A stretch of 64,000 nucleotides of DNA, from positions 57,292 through 121,291 of the forward strand of contig NZ_BAUA01000161.1 of NCBI RefSeq assembly GCF_000710915.1, written 5' to 3'. The translations under genes and the position numbers were made by a program. The DNA comes from Nocardia brasiliensis IFM 10847 (GTDB lineage: Bacteria; Actinomycetota; Actinomycetes; Mycobacteriales; Mycobacteriaceae). Shown here one piece after another: positions 8,161 through 15,983 of this stretch (positions are counted from its first letter, which is position 1; every line of letters starts with the position of its first letter). The notes under the pieces are model-generated. The model was not told the origin of the DNA. It made no database searches and saw only the letters and a list, made by a program, of their open reading frames with translations.

Positions 8161-9416
8161 CGCCACAGCCGACGGTCCTGGTGCGCATGGCGGACGCGGG
8201 CGACGTATATATGTCGTGGCGCTGGCCCGACGGCACCGCCGCCCGCGGCGCGGCCATGCTGCCCGGCGAAGCGGTGCTCGACGCGATCCGGCGACTGGCC
8301 GACGCGCTCCCGCGCCCGCAACAGCCGGGTGGACTGGAACATGCCATGACGACCGGCCCGTTCGCCGCACTCGATACCGAATACGCAGTCGCCCAGGCGC
8401 TTTCCCGCGCACTGCTGCCACAGGGACTCGCCGCCCAGTTGTACGAGCTGTATCGGCAGGGCATCAGACCGCATATCCGCCTGCAACCGTCGCCGCGAGT
8501 GGCACAGGTGCCGTGGGAGCTCCTCGCACCGGCACCCGAGCTGCGCCTGATCGATATCGCCGACATCAGCCTGCTGGCTCCGGCCGGTATCGTGCAGGCG
8601 CCGGGCCGCACCGCCCGCAGTTGGGCTCGGACACGGCGCGGACCCGTTGTCGCCGTGCTCGATCCGCGCGTTCCCGGCTTCCGCGCGGACTCGATCTTGG
8701 GCTCGGTGCTCGGCCGGATGCCCGAGGCCGCCCCGCTCACCCGGCGTATCGCCGCCTACGCGGAGCAGGGGCGCCTGCTGCCCACGGTCGGTGCGCCGAC
8801 CGAGATCTTCCGCCGCACGGACCTCGATCGCACCTGGCTCAGCGCGACCCTGCGCGCCGGCGCGAGCAGGCTGGTCTACGTCGGCCACGTCACCGCCGCG
8901 CCGCCCGAGTCGGGCCAGAGCGAAGCCGCACAACTCCATCTGGCCTGCACCGCGGGCACACTCGGTTTCGCCGCGCCCGATCGCACCCATCGGCCGTTGT
9001 CCGCCAAGGACTTCCTGCTCGGCACCCACACGCTGAGCGCGGAACCCGAGAACGGCCGAGACCTTTGGCCGATCCCCAGCCGGGTCGCCCTGATCGCCTG
9101 CGAGAGCGGCGGCGACATGCGTTTCACCGAGGCGCTCGGCCTGACCGCGGCCATGATCAACGGCGGCGCCGAGCTGGTGACGGCGAGCCGCTGGCCGCTG
9201 CCCACCGATCTCGCCTTCCACCGGATCGCCGGCGCCCCGCCGGACGCTCATCCGCTCCAGCAGGCGATCTGCGCGATAGACGCCGCGCACGAAGCAGAAG
9301 ACCCGGTCAGCGCGCTCGCCGAATGGCAACGCGCGCAATTGAACCGCTGGCGCAGCGACGGCGCGATCGAGCACTCGCCGCTGCTCTGGTCGGCCTTCGC
9401 CACGCTGCGGGCTTAG
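8157..9416 (+). CDS. CHAT-domain protease (caspase-like)
   Basis: 419 residues, a CHAT-type peptidase of clan CD. The expected catalytic pair is visible: His 244 in VYVGH at the end of a hydrophobic strand, and Cys 315 in LIACESGGD after the next core strand, followed by the conserved LTAAMINGGAELVTASRWPLP stretch characteristic of CHAT proteins (given here in part). The upstream part (residues ~1-200) has a LQPSPRVAQVPWELL motif that commonly precedes CHAT domains. CHAT enzymes cleave proteins after activation, often in immunity or programmed death. Its substrate is unknown; the two unknown upstream partners are candidates. It ends 3 nt from a convergent Phd-like antitoxin gene. Confidence 0.87.
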   Translation: MTPQPTVLVRMADAGDVYMSWRWPDGTAARGAAMLPGEAVLDAIRRLADALPRPQQPGGLEHAMTTGPFAALDTEYAVAQALSRALLPQGLAAQLYELYRQGIRPHIRLQPSPRVAQVPWELLAPAPELRLIDIADISLLAPAGIVQAPGRTARSWARTRRGPVVAVLDPRVPGFRADSILGSVLGRMPEAAPLTRRIAAYAEQGRLLPTVGAPTEIFRRTDLDRTWLSATLRAGASRLVYVGHVTAAPPESGQSEAAQLHLACTAGTLGFAAPDRTHRPLSAKDFLLGTHTLSAEPENGRDLWPIPSRVALIACESGGDMRFTEALGLTAAMINGGAELVTASRWPLPTDLAFHRIAGAPPDAHPLQQAICAIDAAHEAEDPVSALAEWQRAQLNRWRSDGAIEHSPLLWSAFATLRA

Positions 9417-9419
9417 GGC

Positions 9420-9716
9420 CTAGGTCCGGCCGCGGACCGTCCGGACCACCGTCGGATCGACGCCGAGCACGTCGAGCATCTGCGAGATGGACATCGCCTG
9501 CACCTCGCCCGCGTAGTCCGGCCGCGACGCGTCCGCCAGATCCGCGTACTGGTGCAGCCGTTCGTAGTCGGCCATCGTCATGATCACCGCGATCTCGGTG
9601 TCGCCGTCGGTGACGACGGCGTCCGCGCCGGTTGCCACCACTTCGCGGACGACCGCCGCGACGGCCGGCGGCAGTTCGTGCAGAGTGCGCGTATTCGAGT
9701 TGGGCATGCTCCGCAT
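9420..9716 (-). CDS. Phd/YefM-type antitoxin-like protein, no visible toxin
   Basis: 98 residues. The central part (residues ~15-60) reads like a Phd/YefM fold: a helix (PPAVAAVVREVVATG), a hairpin (DAVVTDGDTEIAVIMTM) and an ADYERL helix, the usual signature of antitoxins that bind DNA and neutralise a toxin with the C-terminus. The C-terminal ~40 residues (SISQMLDVLGVDP) are unlike a standard toxin-binding tail. No RelE/PIN/Doc-like gene lies beside it. ATG 9716 is used; ATG 9707 is possible. It converges on the CHAT gene with a gap of 3 nt, so a functional link is possible but unproven. Confidence 0.62.
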   Translation of the reverse strand: MRSMPNSNTRTLHELPPAVAAVVREVVATGADAVVTDGDTEIAVIMTMADYERLHQYADLADASRPDYAGEVQAMSISQMLDVLGVDPTVVRTVRGRT

Positions 9717-9835
9717 TCGGAGCGGCGTGCCCCCTTGGATCGGCGTGTCACCGATTCGTTAACACAATCGTCCGGCTCGCCCCGGCGACCGGGGCACGTG
9801 CTCGCGAAAAGGTTGTCGGGCGAAGGTGTCCCGGC

Positions 9836-10678
9836 TCAGGACCGATGGGCGAGCAGGTGCCGCATGATCAACCGGGCCAGGTCTTCCGGGGCCTGCTCGG
9901 GGATCCAGTGCGAGACGTCTTCGAGCATTTCGAAGCGATAGGGACCGGTGACGTATTTCTCCGTGGCGAGCGCGGCGGTGGAGCCGATGACGCTGTCCTC
10001 GGTGCTCCACACGTACAGCGTCGGCACCGTGACCTCGCCCACCCGGCCCGACAAATGCGCGGCCCGATACCAATTCAACGCCGCCGTCAGTGCTTCCGGC
10101 TGACTGAGTCGCTCCACGTAGTGGTCGACGCGCTCCTCCGGGACCTTCCATTCGAAGAGCCGCCGCAGGCCGATGGCACCGTCGGCGAGCAAGGCGCGCT
10201 CCGCGGTCCGCGGCTCGCGCAGCCGCGCGACATATTGAGACCGCAGCGCTTGGTCCTCGTCCTCTTTCATCGCCTTCAGCAGCGCGCCGGGATGCGGTTG
10301 CGAGACCGCGGTGAACGTTCGCACCCGCTCCGGATGTTCCGCCGCCACCGCCCAGCCGACGTACCCGCCCCAGTCGTGGCCCACCAGATCGAAACGCTGC
10401 CAACCCAATTCGTCGGCGATCGCAAGCACGTCGCCGACGAGCTCTTCGACCCGGTACTCGGCCGGTCGTTGCGGCCGCACCCCCGCGGAATACCCCCGCT
10501 GGTCCGGTGCCACCACATAGCACCCGCCACCCCCGAGCGTATGCAGCTGGAACTCCCATTCGATGGCCCCCTCCGGAAACCCGTGCAACAGCATGACTTC
10601 CCGTCCCCGCACGTCCCCGCAGGTCAATGCATCGAACGTCCCCGCCCGCGTAGTAATCTCCGTCGCCTCGATCACCAC
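9836..10678 (-). CDS. alpha/beta hydrolase, epoxide hydrolase/dehalogenase type
   Basis: 280 residues. The oxyanion motif HGFPEG (residues 32-37), a nucleophile elbow with Asp instead of Ser (GHDWGG, Asp 102) and a C-terminal catalytic His (DVSHWIPEQAP, His 257) mark the branch of the fold that contains epoxide hydrolases and haloalkane dehalogenases, which act through an Asp-ester intermediate. The WxxP-type cap region lies at ~130-210. HGFP and DWGG-Y favour an epoxide hydrolase, yet lid tyrosines cannot be assigned with certainty. Cytosolic, substrate unknown. Divergent from the ATPase gene at 10800, with 121 nt between. Confidence 0.85.
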   Translation of the reverse strand: MVIEATEITTRAGTFDALTCGDVRGREVMLLHGFPEGAIEWEFQLHTLGGGGCYVVAPDQRGYSAGVRPQRPAEYRVEELVGDVLAIADELGWQRFDLVGHDWGGYVGWAVAAEHPERVRTFTAVSQPHPGALLKAMKEDEDQALRSQYVARLREPRTAERALLADGAIGLRRLFEWKVPEERVDHYVERLSQPEALTAALNWYRAAHLSGRVGEVTVPTLYVWSTEDSVIGSTAALATEKYVTGPYRFEMLEDVSHWIPEQAPEDLARLIMRHLLAHRS

Positions 10679-10799
10679 CCGACTCTAGATCCTGCACCCC
10701 ACTCCGCCGCAGCCCAGCGCCTCGCGGCGGCCCGGTAGTGGAACAGTTCCGTGGACCGTACGGTGATGTCGTGGGTACCGGACGCGAAGGACGACGCTG

Positions 10800-11573
10800 G
10801 TGACGAATGACCGTTTCGCATCGCGAGGTGGCTTCATCCGACGCGTTCTGCTGCACCCGGACGCCGTCACCGACGACTACCCGTTCACGTTGCCGGCCGT
10901 GCGGTATCTGGCCGAGTCCCAGGGTTTGCCATTGCCGCCGGGAGTCACGTTCCTGGCGGGCGAGAACGGTTCGGGCAAGTCCACTCTGCTCGAGGCGATC
11001 GCGGTTGCGGCCGGATTCAACCCGGAAGGCGGCAGTCGAAACTTCCGGTTCGCCACTCGCGCCAGCGAATCGTCGCTGGGTGACCAGCTGGTCCTGCAGC
11101 GAAGCATCCACAAGCCGCAGACGGGCTTCTTTCTGCGGGCGGAGTCGTACTACAACGTGGCTTCGGAGATCGAACGACTCGATCGCGGCGGCGGTCCGCC
11201 CCTGTTGCCCGCCTACGGCGGCGTCTCACCGCACGAGCGCTCTCACGGAGAATCGTTCGTCGACCTGGTGATGCATCGCTTCGGTCCGCGCGGGCTGTAT
11301 CTGCTGGACGAGCCGGAGGCGGCGCTCTCGGTTCGCGGCTGCATGGCGGTGCTCGCGCGTTTCGCAGAACTAGCAGAACAGGGCAGCCAGATCGTCGTGG
11401 CCACCCACTCTCCCGTGCTGCTCGCACTCCCCGGCGCGACCATCCTCGAGATCTCCGACGACGGCACGATCAGCACAGTGGACTACGACGACGCCCTCCC
11501 GGTGCGCCTCACCCGCGACTTCCTCTCCGCCCCAGAAAAGTTCCTGCGCCATCTGCTGCCCGACGACAGGTAG
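10800..11573 (+). CDS. AAA_21/ABC-type ATPase, small stand-alone
   Basis: 257 residues. Walker A GENGSGKST (54-62), an ABC-like signature region around AYGGVSPHERSHGE, Walker B LYLLDEPEAALS, and a switch histidine in VVATHSPVLLALPG. This is the OLD/RecF-like ABC ATPase group often annotated as AAA family ATPase, which lacks transporter partners and can act on nucleic acid or as a regulatory ATPase. Start is GTG 10800 with a GAAGGA site 8 nt upstream; the ATG at 10807 is in another frame. There is no neighbour nuclease or reverse transcriptase, so no defence role is claimed. Confidence 0.86.
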   Translation: MTNDRFASRGGFIRRVLLHPDAVTDDYPFTLPAVRYLAESQGLPLPPGVTFLAGENGSGKSTLLEAIAVAAGFNPEGGSRNFRFATRASESSLGDQLVLQRSIHKPQTGFFLRAESYYNVASEIERLDRGGGPPLLPAYGGVSPHERSHGESFVDLVMHRFGPRGLYLLDEPEAALSVRGCMAVLARFAELAEQGSQIVVATHSPVLLALPGATILEISDDGTISTVDYDDALPVRLTRDFLSAPEKFLRHLLPDDR

Positions 11574-11661
11574 CCGAAAGAGCGCGGCGCCGTCACCGGC
11601 AGGGCGGGAAAACGGCTGTGCGGAACGAGGATCCGCTTGATACGGTGGCGCAGAGGGTTGG

Positions 11662-11952
11662 ATGTCTATGGTTCGAAAGATCGTTGCCGCGAAAGCGCTC
11701 GGTTTTCTTGCCCTCGTTTCCGTTTCTACCGCGCTGGCAACGCCGGACGAGAGCGAACCCGCGCGGACAACGGTGCGCATCGAAAACACCGCCGATATCG
11801 ACCGGGATCGGGTGGTTCGCGCCTTCGATACCGAACGGGATTGCCGATCCGCCTCGGCGGCCTATCGCCGGCCCGGCAACGTACCCATGTGCGTGCCACA
11901 CGAGACGAAGACCAGCGCAACCCTGTGGCTACTGCTGGTGTACCACCTGTGA
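11662..11952 (+). CDS. small secreted protein of unknown function
   Basis: 96 residues. Residues ~3-27 form a signal peptide (MVRKIVAAKALGFLALVSVS then ALA-T cleavage site). The mature ~70 residues contain two cysteines (RDC and PMC) that could form a disulfide, and end in a short hydrophobic run LWLLLVYHL. Start is ATG 11662 or, equally plausibly, ATG 11668. Not recognised. It converges on the histidine-rich gene across a hairpin. Confidence 0.55.
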   Translation: MSMVRKIVAAKALGFLALVSVSTALATPDESEPARTTVRIENTADIDRDRVVRAFDTERDCRSASAAYRRPGNVPMCVPHETKTSATLWLLLVYHL

Positions 11953-11988
11953 CCCGGGCACCCTCGCCGTTGTAACCGAAGCTCGGCT

Positions 11989-12019
11989 CGGCCGAGCCCG
12001 CGAGGACCGGGCTCGGCCG
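11989..12019. terminator. bidirectional hairpin terminator
   Basis: A perfect 12-bp GC-rich stem (11989-12000 with 12008-12019) and 7-nt loop between convergent genes. Confidence 0.75.
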
Positions 12020-12037
12020 GTTCGCGGGCGGGCGAAC

Positions 12038-12334
12038 TCAGTGTTCGTCGTAGTGGCCGTTGTGGGCGGCGTGGCGGTGGCCGTCGTGCAGGTAATCGAC
12101 GTGGTCGCCGTGTTGGACGGACTCGTGGCCGCAGCCTTCGCCGTGCTCGTGGGTGTGGTCGGCGTGCTCGGTGTGGCCTGACGGTTCGCACTCGTCGTAG
12201 TGGCCGTCGTGTTCGCGATGCAGGTGACCGTCGTGCGCGTAGTCGACGTGGTCGCCGTGCTCGACCGCGGTGTGCCCGCAACCGGGGCCGTGCGCATGAT
12301 CGTGCTCGGTGTGCTGCATATGCGCTGTCGTCAT
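12038..12334 (-). CDS. histidine-rich metal-binding repeat protein
   Basis: 98 residues of which 27 are His, with many Asp/Glu and one Cys in each GCGH motif plus one more. It consists of two near-identical units, each reading GCGH-x4-HGDHVDY-x-HDGHxH-x2-H-x-GHYDE (residues ~17-48 and ~67-98), joined by a short H/E-rich spacer. Such HGDHVDYxHDGH modules occur in actinobacteria and are thought to bind Zn2+, Ni2+ or Co2+; storage, chaperone or buffer roles are inference. No signal peptide. Start ATG 12334 has a GAGGGAGAA site. No transporter or Zur gene is adjacent, and I could not identify a Zur box in the 157 nt upstream. Confidence 0.8.
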   Translation of the reverse strand: MTTAHMQHTEHDHAHGPGCGHTAVEHGDHVDYAHDGHLHREHDGHYDECEPSGHTEHADHTHEHGEGCGHESVQHGDHVDYLHDGHRHAAHNGHYDEH

Positions 12335-12440
12335 CAGTTCTCCCTCTTTCCCAGCCTGGACAGATGGAACTTGTGATCGCCAACACATTAACAGGTGCGC
12401 ATCAATGAAGGTTGCTGGGGGTGCGCCGGCCCCCGCGGAA

Positions 12441-12480
12441 CCGTGGCGTCCGACGCGCTGCAGGAACGCGGACGCCACGG
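12441..12480 (-). terminator. hairpin terminator of amino-acid ABC operon
   Basis: A perfect 12-bp stem (12441-12452 with 12469-12480) 11 nt past the stop of the ABC ATPase gene. Confidence 0.75.
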
Positions 12481-12491
12481 CATCGGAGACG

Positions 12492-13217
12492 TTAGAGCAC
12501 CTGCGACAGAAAACGCTGTAAGCGTGGCGTCTGCGCGTTGTCGAACAGCGCGTCGGGCGTCCCGGTCTCCACCACCTGACCTTCGTCCATGAACACGACG
12601 CTGTCGGAAACCGTTCGGGCGAAGCCCATTTCGTGGGTCACCACGATCATCGACATACCGCCCGAGGCCAGGTCGGCCATCAGCGCGAGCACACCCTTGA
12701 CCAGCTCGGGGTCCAGCGCCGAGGTGGCCTCGTCGAAGAACATCACCTCCGGCTTCATCGCCAGCGCGCGGGCGATCGCGACGCGCTGCTGCTGCCCGCC
12801 GGACAGGTTCGCCGGCCGCGTGTCGACCTTGTCGGACAACCCGACGATCTCGAGCTGTTCCACCGCGAGCGCGCGGGCCGCCTCTTTGGACAGCCCGCGC
12901 AGCTTGCGGGGGCCGAGCGCGACATTGTCGGCCACGCTCTTGTGCGGAAACAGGTTGAAGTGCTGGAACACCATCCCGATGCGCTGGCGCAGCTTGTCCG
13001 GGTCCTCGGTGAGCACCGACTCGCCGTCGAGCAGCACATCGCCCTGGTCGGGCTCGTGCAGCCGGTTCAGCACGCGCAGCAGTGTCGATTTGCCCGAGCC
13101 GGACGGGCCGATGACCGTGGTGGTCTTGCCCGCGTCGACGTGGATATCGATCCCGCGCAGCACGTGGTTGTGCCCGAGCGTGAGATGCAGTCCGGTACCG
13201 GTGAGAGAAGCACTCAT
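12492..13217 (-). CDS. glnQ: polar amino-acid ABC transporter ATPase (GlnQ type)
   Basis: 241 residues, full length for the PAAT ATPase family. Walker A GPSGSGKST, Q-loop in MVFQHFNLFPH, signature LSGGQQQRVAIARAL, Walker B VMFFDEATSALDPEL and switch His in VVTHEMGFAR are all present. It powers import by the fused binding protein/permease encoded 4 nt upstream; the gap and shared strand show a two-gene operon closed by a hairpin. Substrate (glutamine, glutamate or another polar amino acid) cannot be fixed from sequence; the symbol marks family, not substrate. Confidence 0.9.
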   Translation of the reverse strand: MSASLTGTGLHLTLGHNHVLRGIDIHVDAGKTTTVIGPSGSGKSTLLRVLNRLHEPDQGDVLLDGESVLTEDPDKLRQRIGMVFQHFNLFPHKSVADNVALGPRKLRGLSKEAARALAVEQLEIVGLSDKVDTRPANLSGGQQQRVAIARALAMKPEVMFFDEATSALDPELVKGVLALMADLASGGMSMIVVTHEMGFARTVSDSVVFMDEGQVVETGTPDALFDNAQTPRLQRFLSQVL

Positions 13218-13221
13218 GGGT

Positions 13222-15018
13222 CTAACCGCGCCCTTCCGTGATCGTGGCGGTCTCGACCGGGTCGATCGGCCGGTCCGGCCTGCCGGTGCGCATCCGGCGG
13301 TCGATGTAGTTCACCAGGTGCGTGAGCGGGATGGTGAGCAGCAGATAGACCAGGCCCGCGGCGACCAGCGGGGAAAGGTTTCCGGTCTGGGCGTTCAGGT
13401 CCCGGCCGACCGCGAACAGCTCACGCTGGGTGGCGAGCAGGCCGAGGAAATAGATCAGCGACGAGTCCTTGATCAGCGCGATGAACTGGTTCATCAGCGC
13501 GGGCAGCACCCGGCGCACGCCTTGGGGGATCACCACCAGCGTCATCGCCTGCCGGTAACCGAACCCGATGGCGCGGGCCGCCTCCAGCTGGCCGGCCTCG
13601 ACGGACTGGATACCGGAACGGAAGATCTCTCCGATATAGGCCGAGGCCAACAGGGCCAGCGCGACGGCGCCGAGCCAGTACGGGTTGTTCCCGGTCACGT
13701 TGCGCGCCACCGGCCCGATGCCAAGGCCGATCAACAGGATGATCACCACGGCGGGCAGGCCGCGGAAGATGTCGGTGTACACCCGGGCGGGCCAGCGCAG
13801 CCATCGGGTCCGGGAGATGCCCGCCACCGCGAGCAGCATGCCGAGCACGGTGCCCAGCACGCCCGAAACCACCGCCAGGATCAGGGTATTCGGCAGACCG
13901 GTCTTGAACAGGTCGGGAAAAGCCTTGCGGTACAACGACCAGTCGAAGAACGTGTCCTTCAGTTGTTGCAGTGTGGATTTCGGCGCGTTCTGCGCGGTGT
14001 CGTCCGGCTTCTGCTGAGCGGCGAGGGCGGCGAAATCGGGAAGTTGGGGCAGCGGCGCGGCTTTGGAGCCCGGCTGCCAGCCTGGCGGCAGTTCGCGCGG
14101 CACCCAATCCTGGTAGAGCTTGGCGTAGGTGCCGTCCGCGATCACCGCGTCGAGGCCGCTGTTGAGTGCGTCGATCAGCGGCTGGTTGTTCTTGGCCACC
14201 GCGTAGCCGACGAAGTTGTCCAGGCTGAAGGTGTTCTGCGACACCGTCATTCCGTCGCCGGGCTTGATCGCGCCCTCCGCCTGCGCCGACGGCGCGACCC
14301 AGGCGTCGACCTGACCGGACTTCAGATTCGCGTAGGCTGTGTTGTAGTCGGGGAACTTCACCGGATCCAGGTGCAGCGTGTTGACCACGAACTCGTCCTG
14401 CACCGTGCCCTGCACGACGGCGATCCTGGTGCCGCGGTTCAGGTCCGAGAACCCTTTGATCGCACTGTTGGCCGGCGCGACCAGCGAGAAGTAGCCGAAG
14501 TCGTAGCCGTTGGTGAAGCCGACCAGTTGCCTGCGGGCATCGGTGGTGGTGATATTCGACGAGCCGACGTCGAAGCGTCCGCTCGCCACCTGCGCCAGCA
14601 AACCAACGAACTCGGTGCCCGAGAACTCCACCTGCAGACCGAGTTTCGCGCCGATCGCACGCAACAGTTCATTGTCGAAGCCGGTGAAGGCGCCGCTACC
14701 GTCGACGCAGATGCTCGGCGGCGCGTCGGAGAGCGTGCCGACGCTGAGCTTGCCCGGAGTGATCAAGCCGAGCTTCGAGACGTCGATCGCGGACACCGGC
14801 GCGGTGGTCGCGGTGGTGTATTTGTCCGCGCCCGCGGTCTGCGCCGAGGCCAGATTGGTCGGCGCGGCCGAGGCCGCGCTCACCCCGGGCGGGGAACACA
14901 GGTTGCGCTCCGAGGAAGCACCATCGGAGCCGGAACCGCACGCCGTGGCCGCGAGACCGACGGCGAGCAATATCACGGCGATCAACGCACGAGACCGCAC
15001 AGCGGGCAGACCAGCCAT
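13222..15018 (-). CDS. fused amino-acid binding lipoprotein and ABC permease
   Basis: 598 residues holding two functions normally on separate chains. Residues 1-27 are a lipoprotein signal (lipobox AATAC, Cys 27). Residues ~75-310 are a family 3 solute-binding domain (FTGFDNELLRAIGAKLGL, DVGSSNITTTDARRQ). Residues ~345-590 are a HisM/GlnP-type permease with about five membrane helices and the EAA loop (EAARAIGFGYRQAM). The binding domain is thus tethered to the permease in cis, and the lipid or uncleaved signal anchors its N-terminus. The chosen ATG 15018 gives a proper signal peptide; no strong ribosome site precedes it, and a TTG 9 nt upstream is possible. Partner ATPase is the next gene. 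Confidence 0.88.
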   Translation of the reverse strand: MAGLPAVRSRALIAVILLAVGLAATACGSGSDGASSERNLCSPPGVSAASAAPTNLASAQTAGADKYTTATTAPVSAIDVSKLGLITPGKLSVGTLSDAPPSICVDGSGAFTGFDNELLRAIGAKLGLQVEFSGTEFVGLLAQVASGRFDVGSSNITTTDARRQLVGFTNGYDFGYFSLVAPANSAIKGFSDLNRGTRIAVVQGTVQDEFVVNTLHLDPVKFPDYNTAYANLKSGQVDAWVAPSAQAEGAIKPGDGMTVSQNTFSLDNFVGYAVAKNNQPLIDALNSGLDAVIADGTYAKLYQDWVPRELPPGWQPGSKAAPLPQLPDFAALAAQQKPDDTAQNAPKSTLQQLKDTFFDWSLYRKAFPDLFKTGLPNTLILAVVSGVLGTVLGMLLAVAGISRTRWLRWPARVYTDIFRGLPAVVIILLIGLGIGPVARNVTGNNPYWLGAVALALLASAYIGEIFRSGIQSVEAGQLEAARAIGFGYRQAMTLVVIPQGVRRVLPALMNQFIALIKDSSLIYFLGLLATQRELFAVGRDLNAQTGNLSPLVAAGLVYLLLTIPLTHLVNYIDRRMRTGRPDRPIDPVETATITEGRG

Positions 15019-15107
15019 GATGGACAACCCTAGCGGCGCGCGGGTTGCTAACCCGCAGCTACCCCGGCGGCGCCCGGAACGGGACAAGTCGGACCAGGAC
15101 CGCACGG

Positions 15108-15130
15108 ATTCGGATCAGCGTGATCCGAAT
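15108..15130 (-). terminator. hairpin, probable terminator of LLM gene
   Basis: A perfect 10-bp stem (15108-15117 with 15121-15130) and 3-nt loop, 58 nt after the LLM oxidoreductase stop and upstream of the fused transporter gene. It could also be an operator, as it is palindromic with a tight centre. Confidence 0.5.
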
Positions 15131-15188
15131 TCCGGCGCGCCACGACAGTCCCGGACCGGCAATCGGGCTCCGACCGGGCGGAATCGGT

Positions 15189-15983
15189 TCAGGCGAGCCC
15201 GCTGACCTGTTCCGGGTTCACCTCGTCGCGCCAGCGGATCGCGCGTTCGGCCTCGCTCAGGTCGTAGTCGGGCCCGTCGACGCCGATAGTGAAGGTGGAC
15301 ACACCCGCCGCGACGAAGGCGGGCGCCTGCGCGAGCCCCGGCCACTGCACAGAGCGCTCGATCCGCGCGTCGTCGGTGCCGACGGCGCCGCAATGCTCGG
15401 CGAGCACCTTGTTCTTGTGCGCGAGTTCGTCCAGACCGGAGAAGCTGTGCCACATATGCGCGTACTCGGCGACCAGGCGCAGCGTCTTACGTTCGCCACC
15501 GCCGCCGATGAGGATCGGGATCTCTCGGGTCGGCGCCGGATTGAGCGCACGCAGCCGGGCGGTGAGCCGCGCCATGTTCTCCTTCAACAGCGCGAGCCTG
15601 CTGCCCGCCGTGCCGAAGTCGTAGCCGTATTGGTCGTAGTCCTTCTGGAACCAGCCCGCGCCGATGCCGAGGATGAGCCGGCCGTCGCTGATGTGGTCCA
15701 CCGTGCGCGCCATATCGGCGAGCAGATCCGGGTTGCGGTAGCCGCCGCCGGTGACCAGCGCGCCGAGCTCCACCCGTTCGGTCTGCTCGGCGATCGCGCC
15801 GAGCATGGTCCAGCACTCGAAATGCGCGCCTTCGGGATCGCCGGTGAGCGGATAGAAGTGATCCCAGTTGAAGACGATGTCGACGCCCGCGTCCTCGGCA
15901 CGGCGCACGGCGTCGCGGATGAGTCCGTACTTCGGGGCGTGCTGCGGCTTCAGTTGGACTGCGATCCGAACCGGCCGGTTCAT
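15189..15983 (-). CDS. luciferase-like F420-dependent oxidoreductase
   Basis: 264 residues of the LLM (bacterial luciferase-like monooxygenase) TIM-barrel fold. Typical blocks are WDHF near residue 40, the ALVTGGGYRNP strand, ARTVDHISDGRLILGIGAGW, and IPILIGGGGERKTLRL. Such short actinobacterial LLM proteins are mostly F420-dependent (TIGR03560-like), reducing or oxidising small organic molecules; F420 rather than FMN is inferred from family. ATG 15983 start. No pathway partner is adjacent. Confidence 0.87.
   Translation of the reverse strand: MNRPVRIAVQLKPQHAPKYGLIRDAVRRAEDAGVDIVFNWDHFYPLTGDPEGAHFECWTMLGAIAEQTERVELGALVTGGGYRNPDLLADMARTVDHISDGRLILGIGAGWFQKDYDQYGYDFGTAGSRLALLKENMARLTARLRALNPAPTREIPILIGGGGERKTLRLVAEYAHMWHSFSGLDELAHKNKVLAEHCGAVGTDDARIERSVQWPGLAQAPAFVAAGVSTFTIGVDGPDYDLSEAERAIRWRDEVNPEQVSGLA

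Noticed and set aside
10800..11573. Small AAA/ABC ATPase as a defence (OLD- or Gabija-like) system
   Set aside because: It has no nuclease domain and no partner gene; a defence role is not supported.
12589..15033. 814-codon plus-strand frame opposite the amino-acid ABC operon
   Set aside because: It lies wholly over glnQ and the fused permease, both with complete motifs, so it is a GC-frame shadow.
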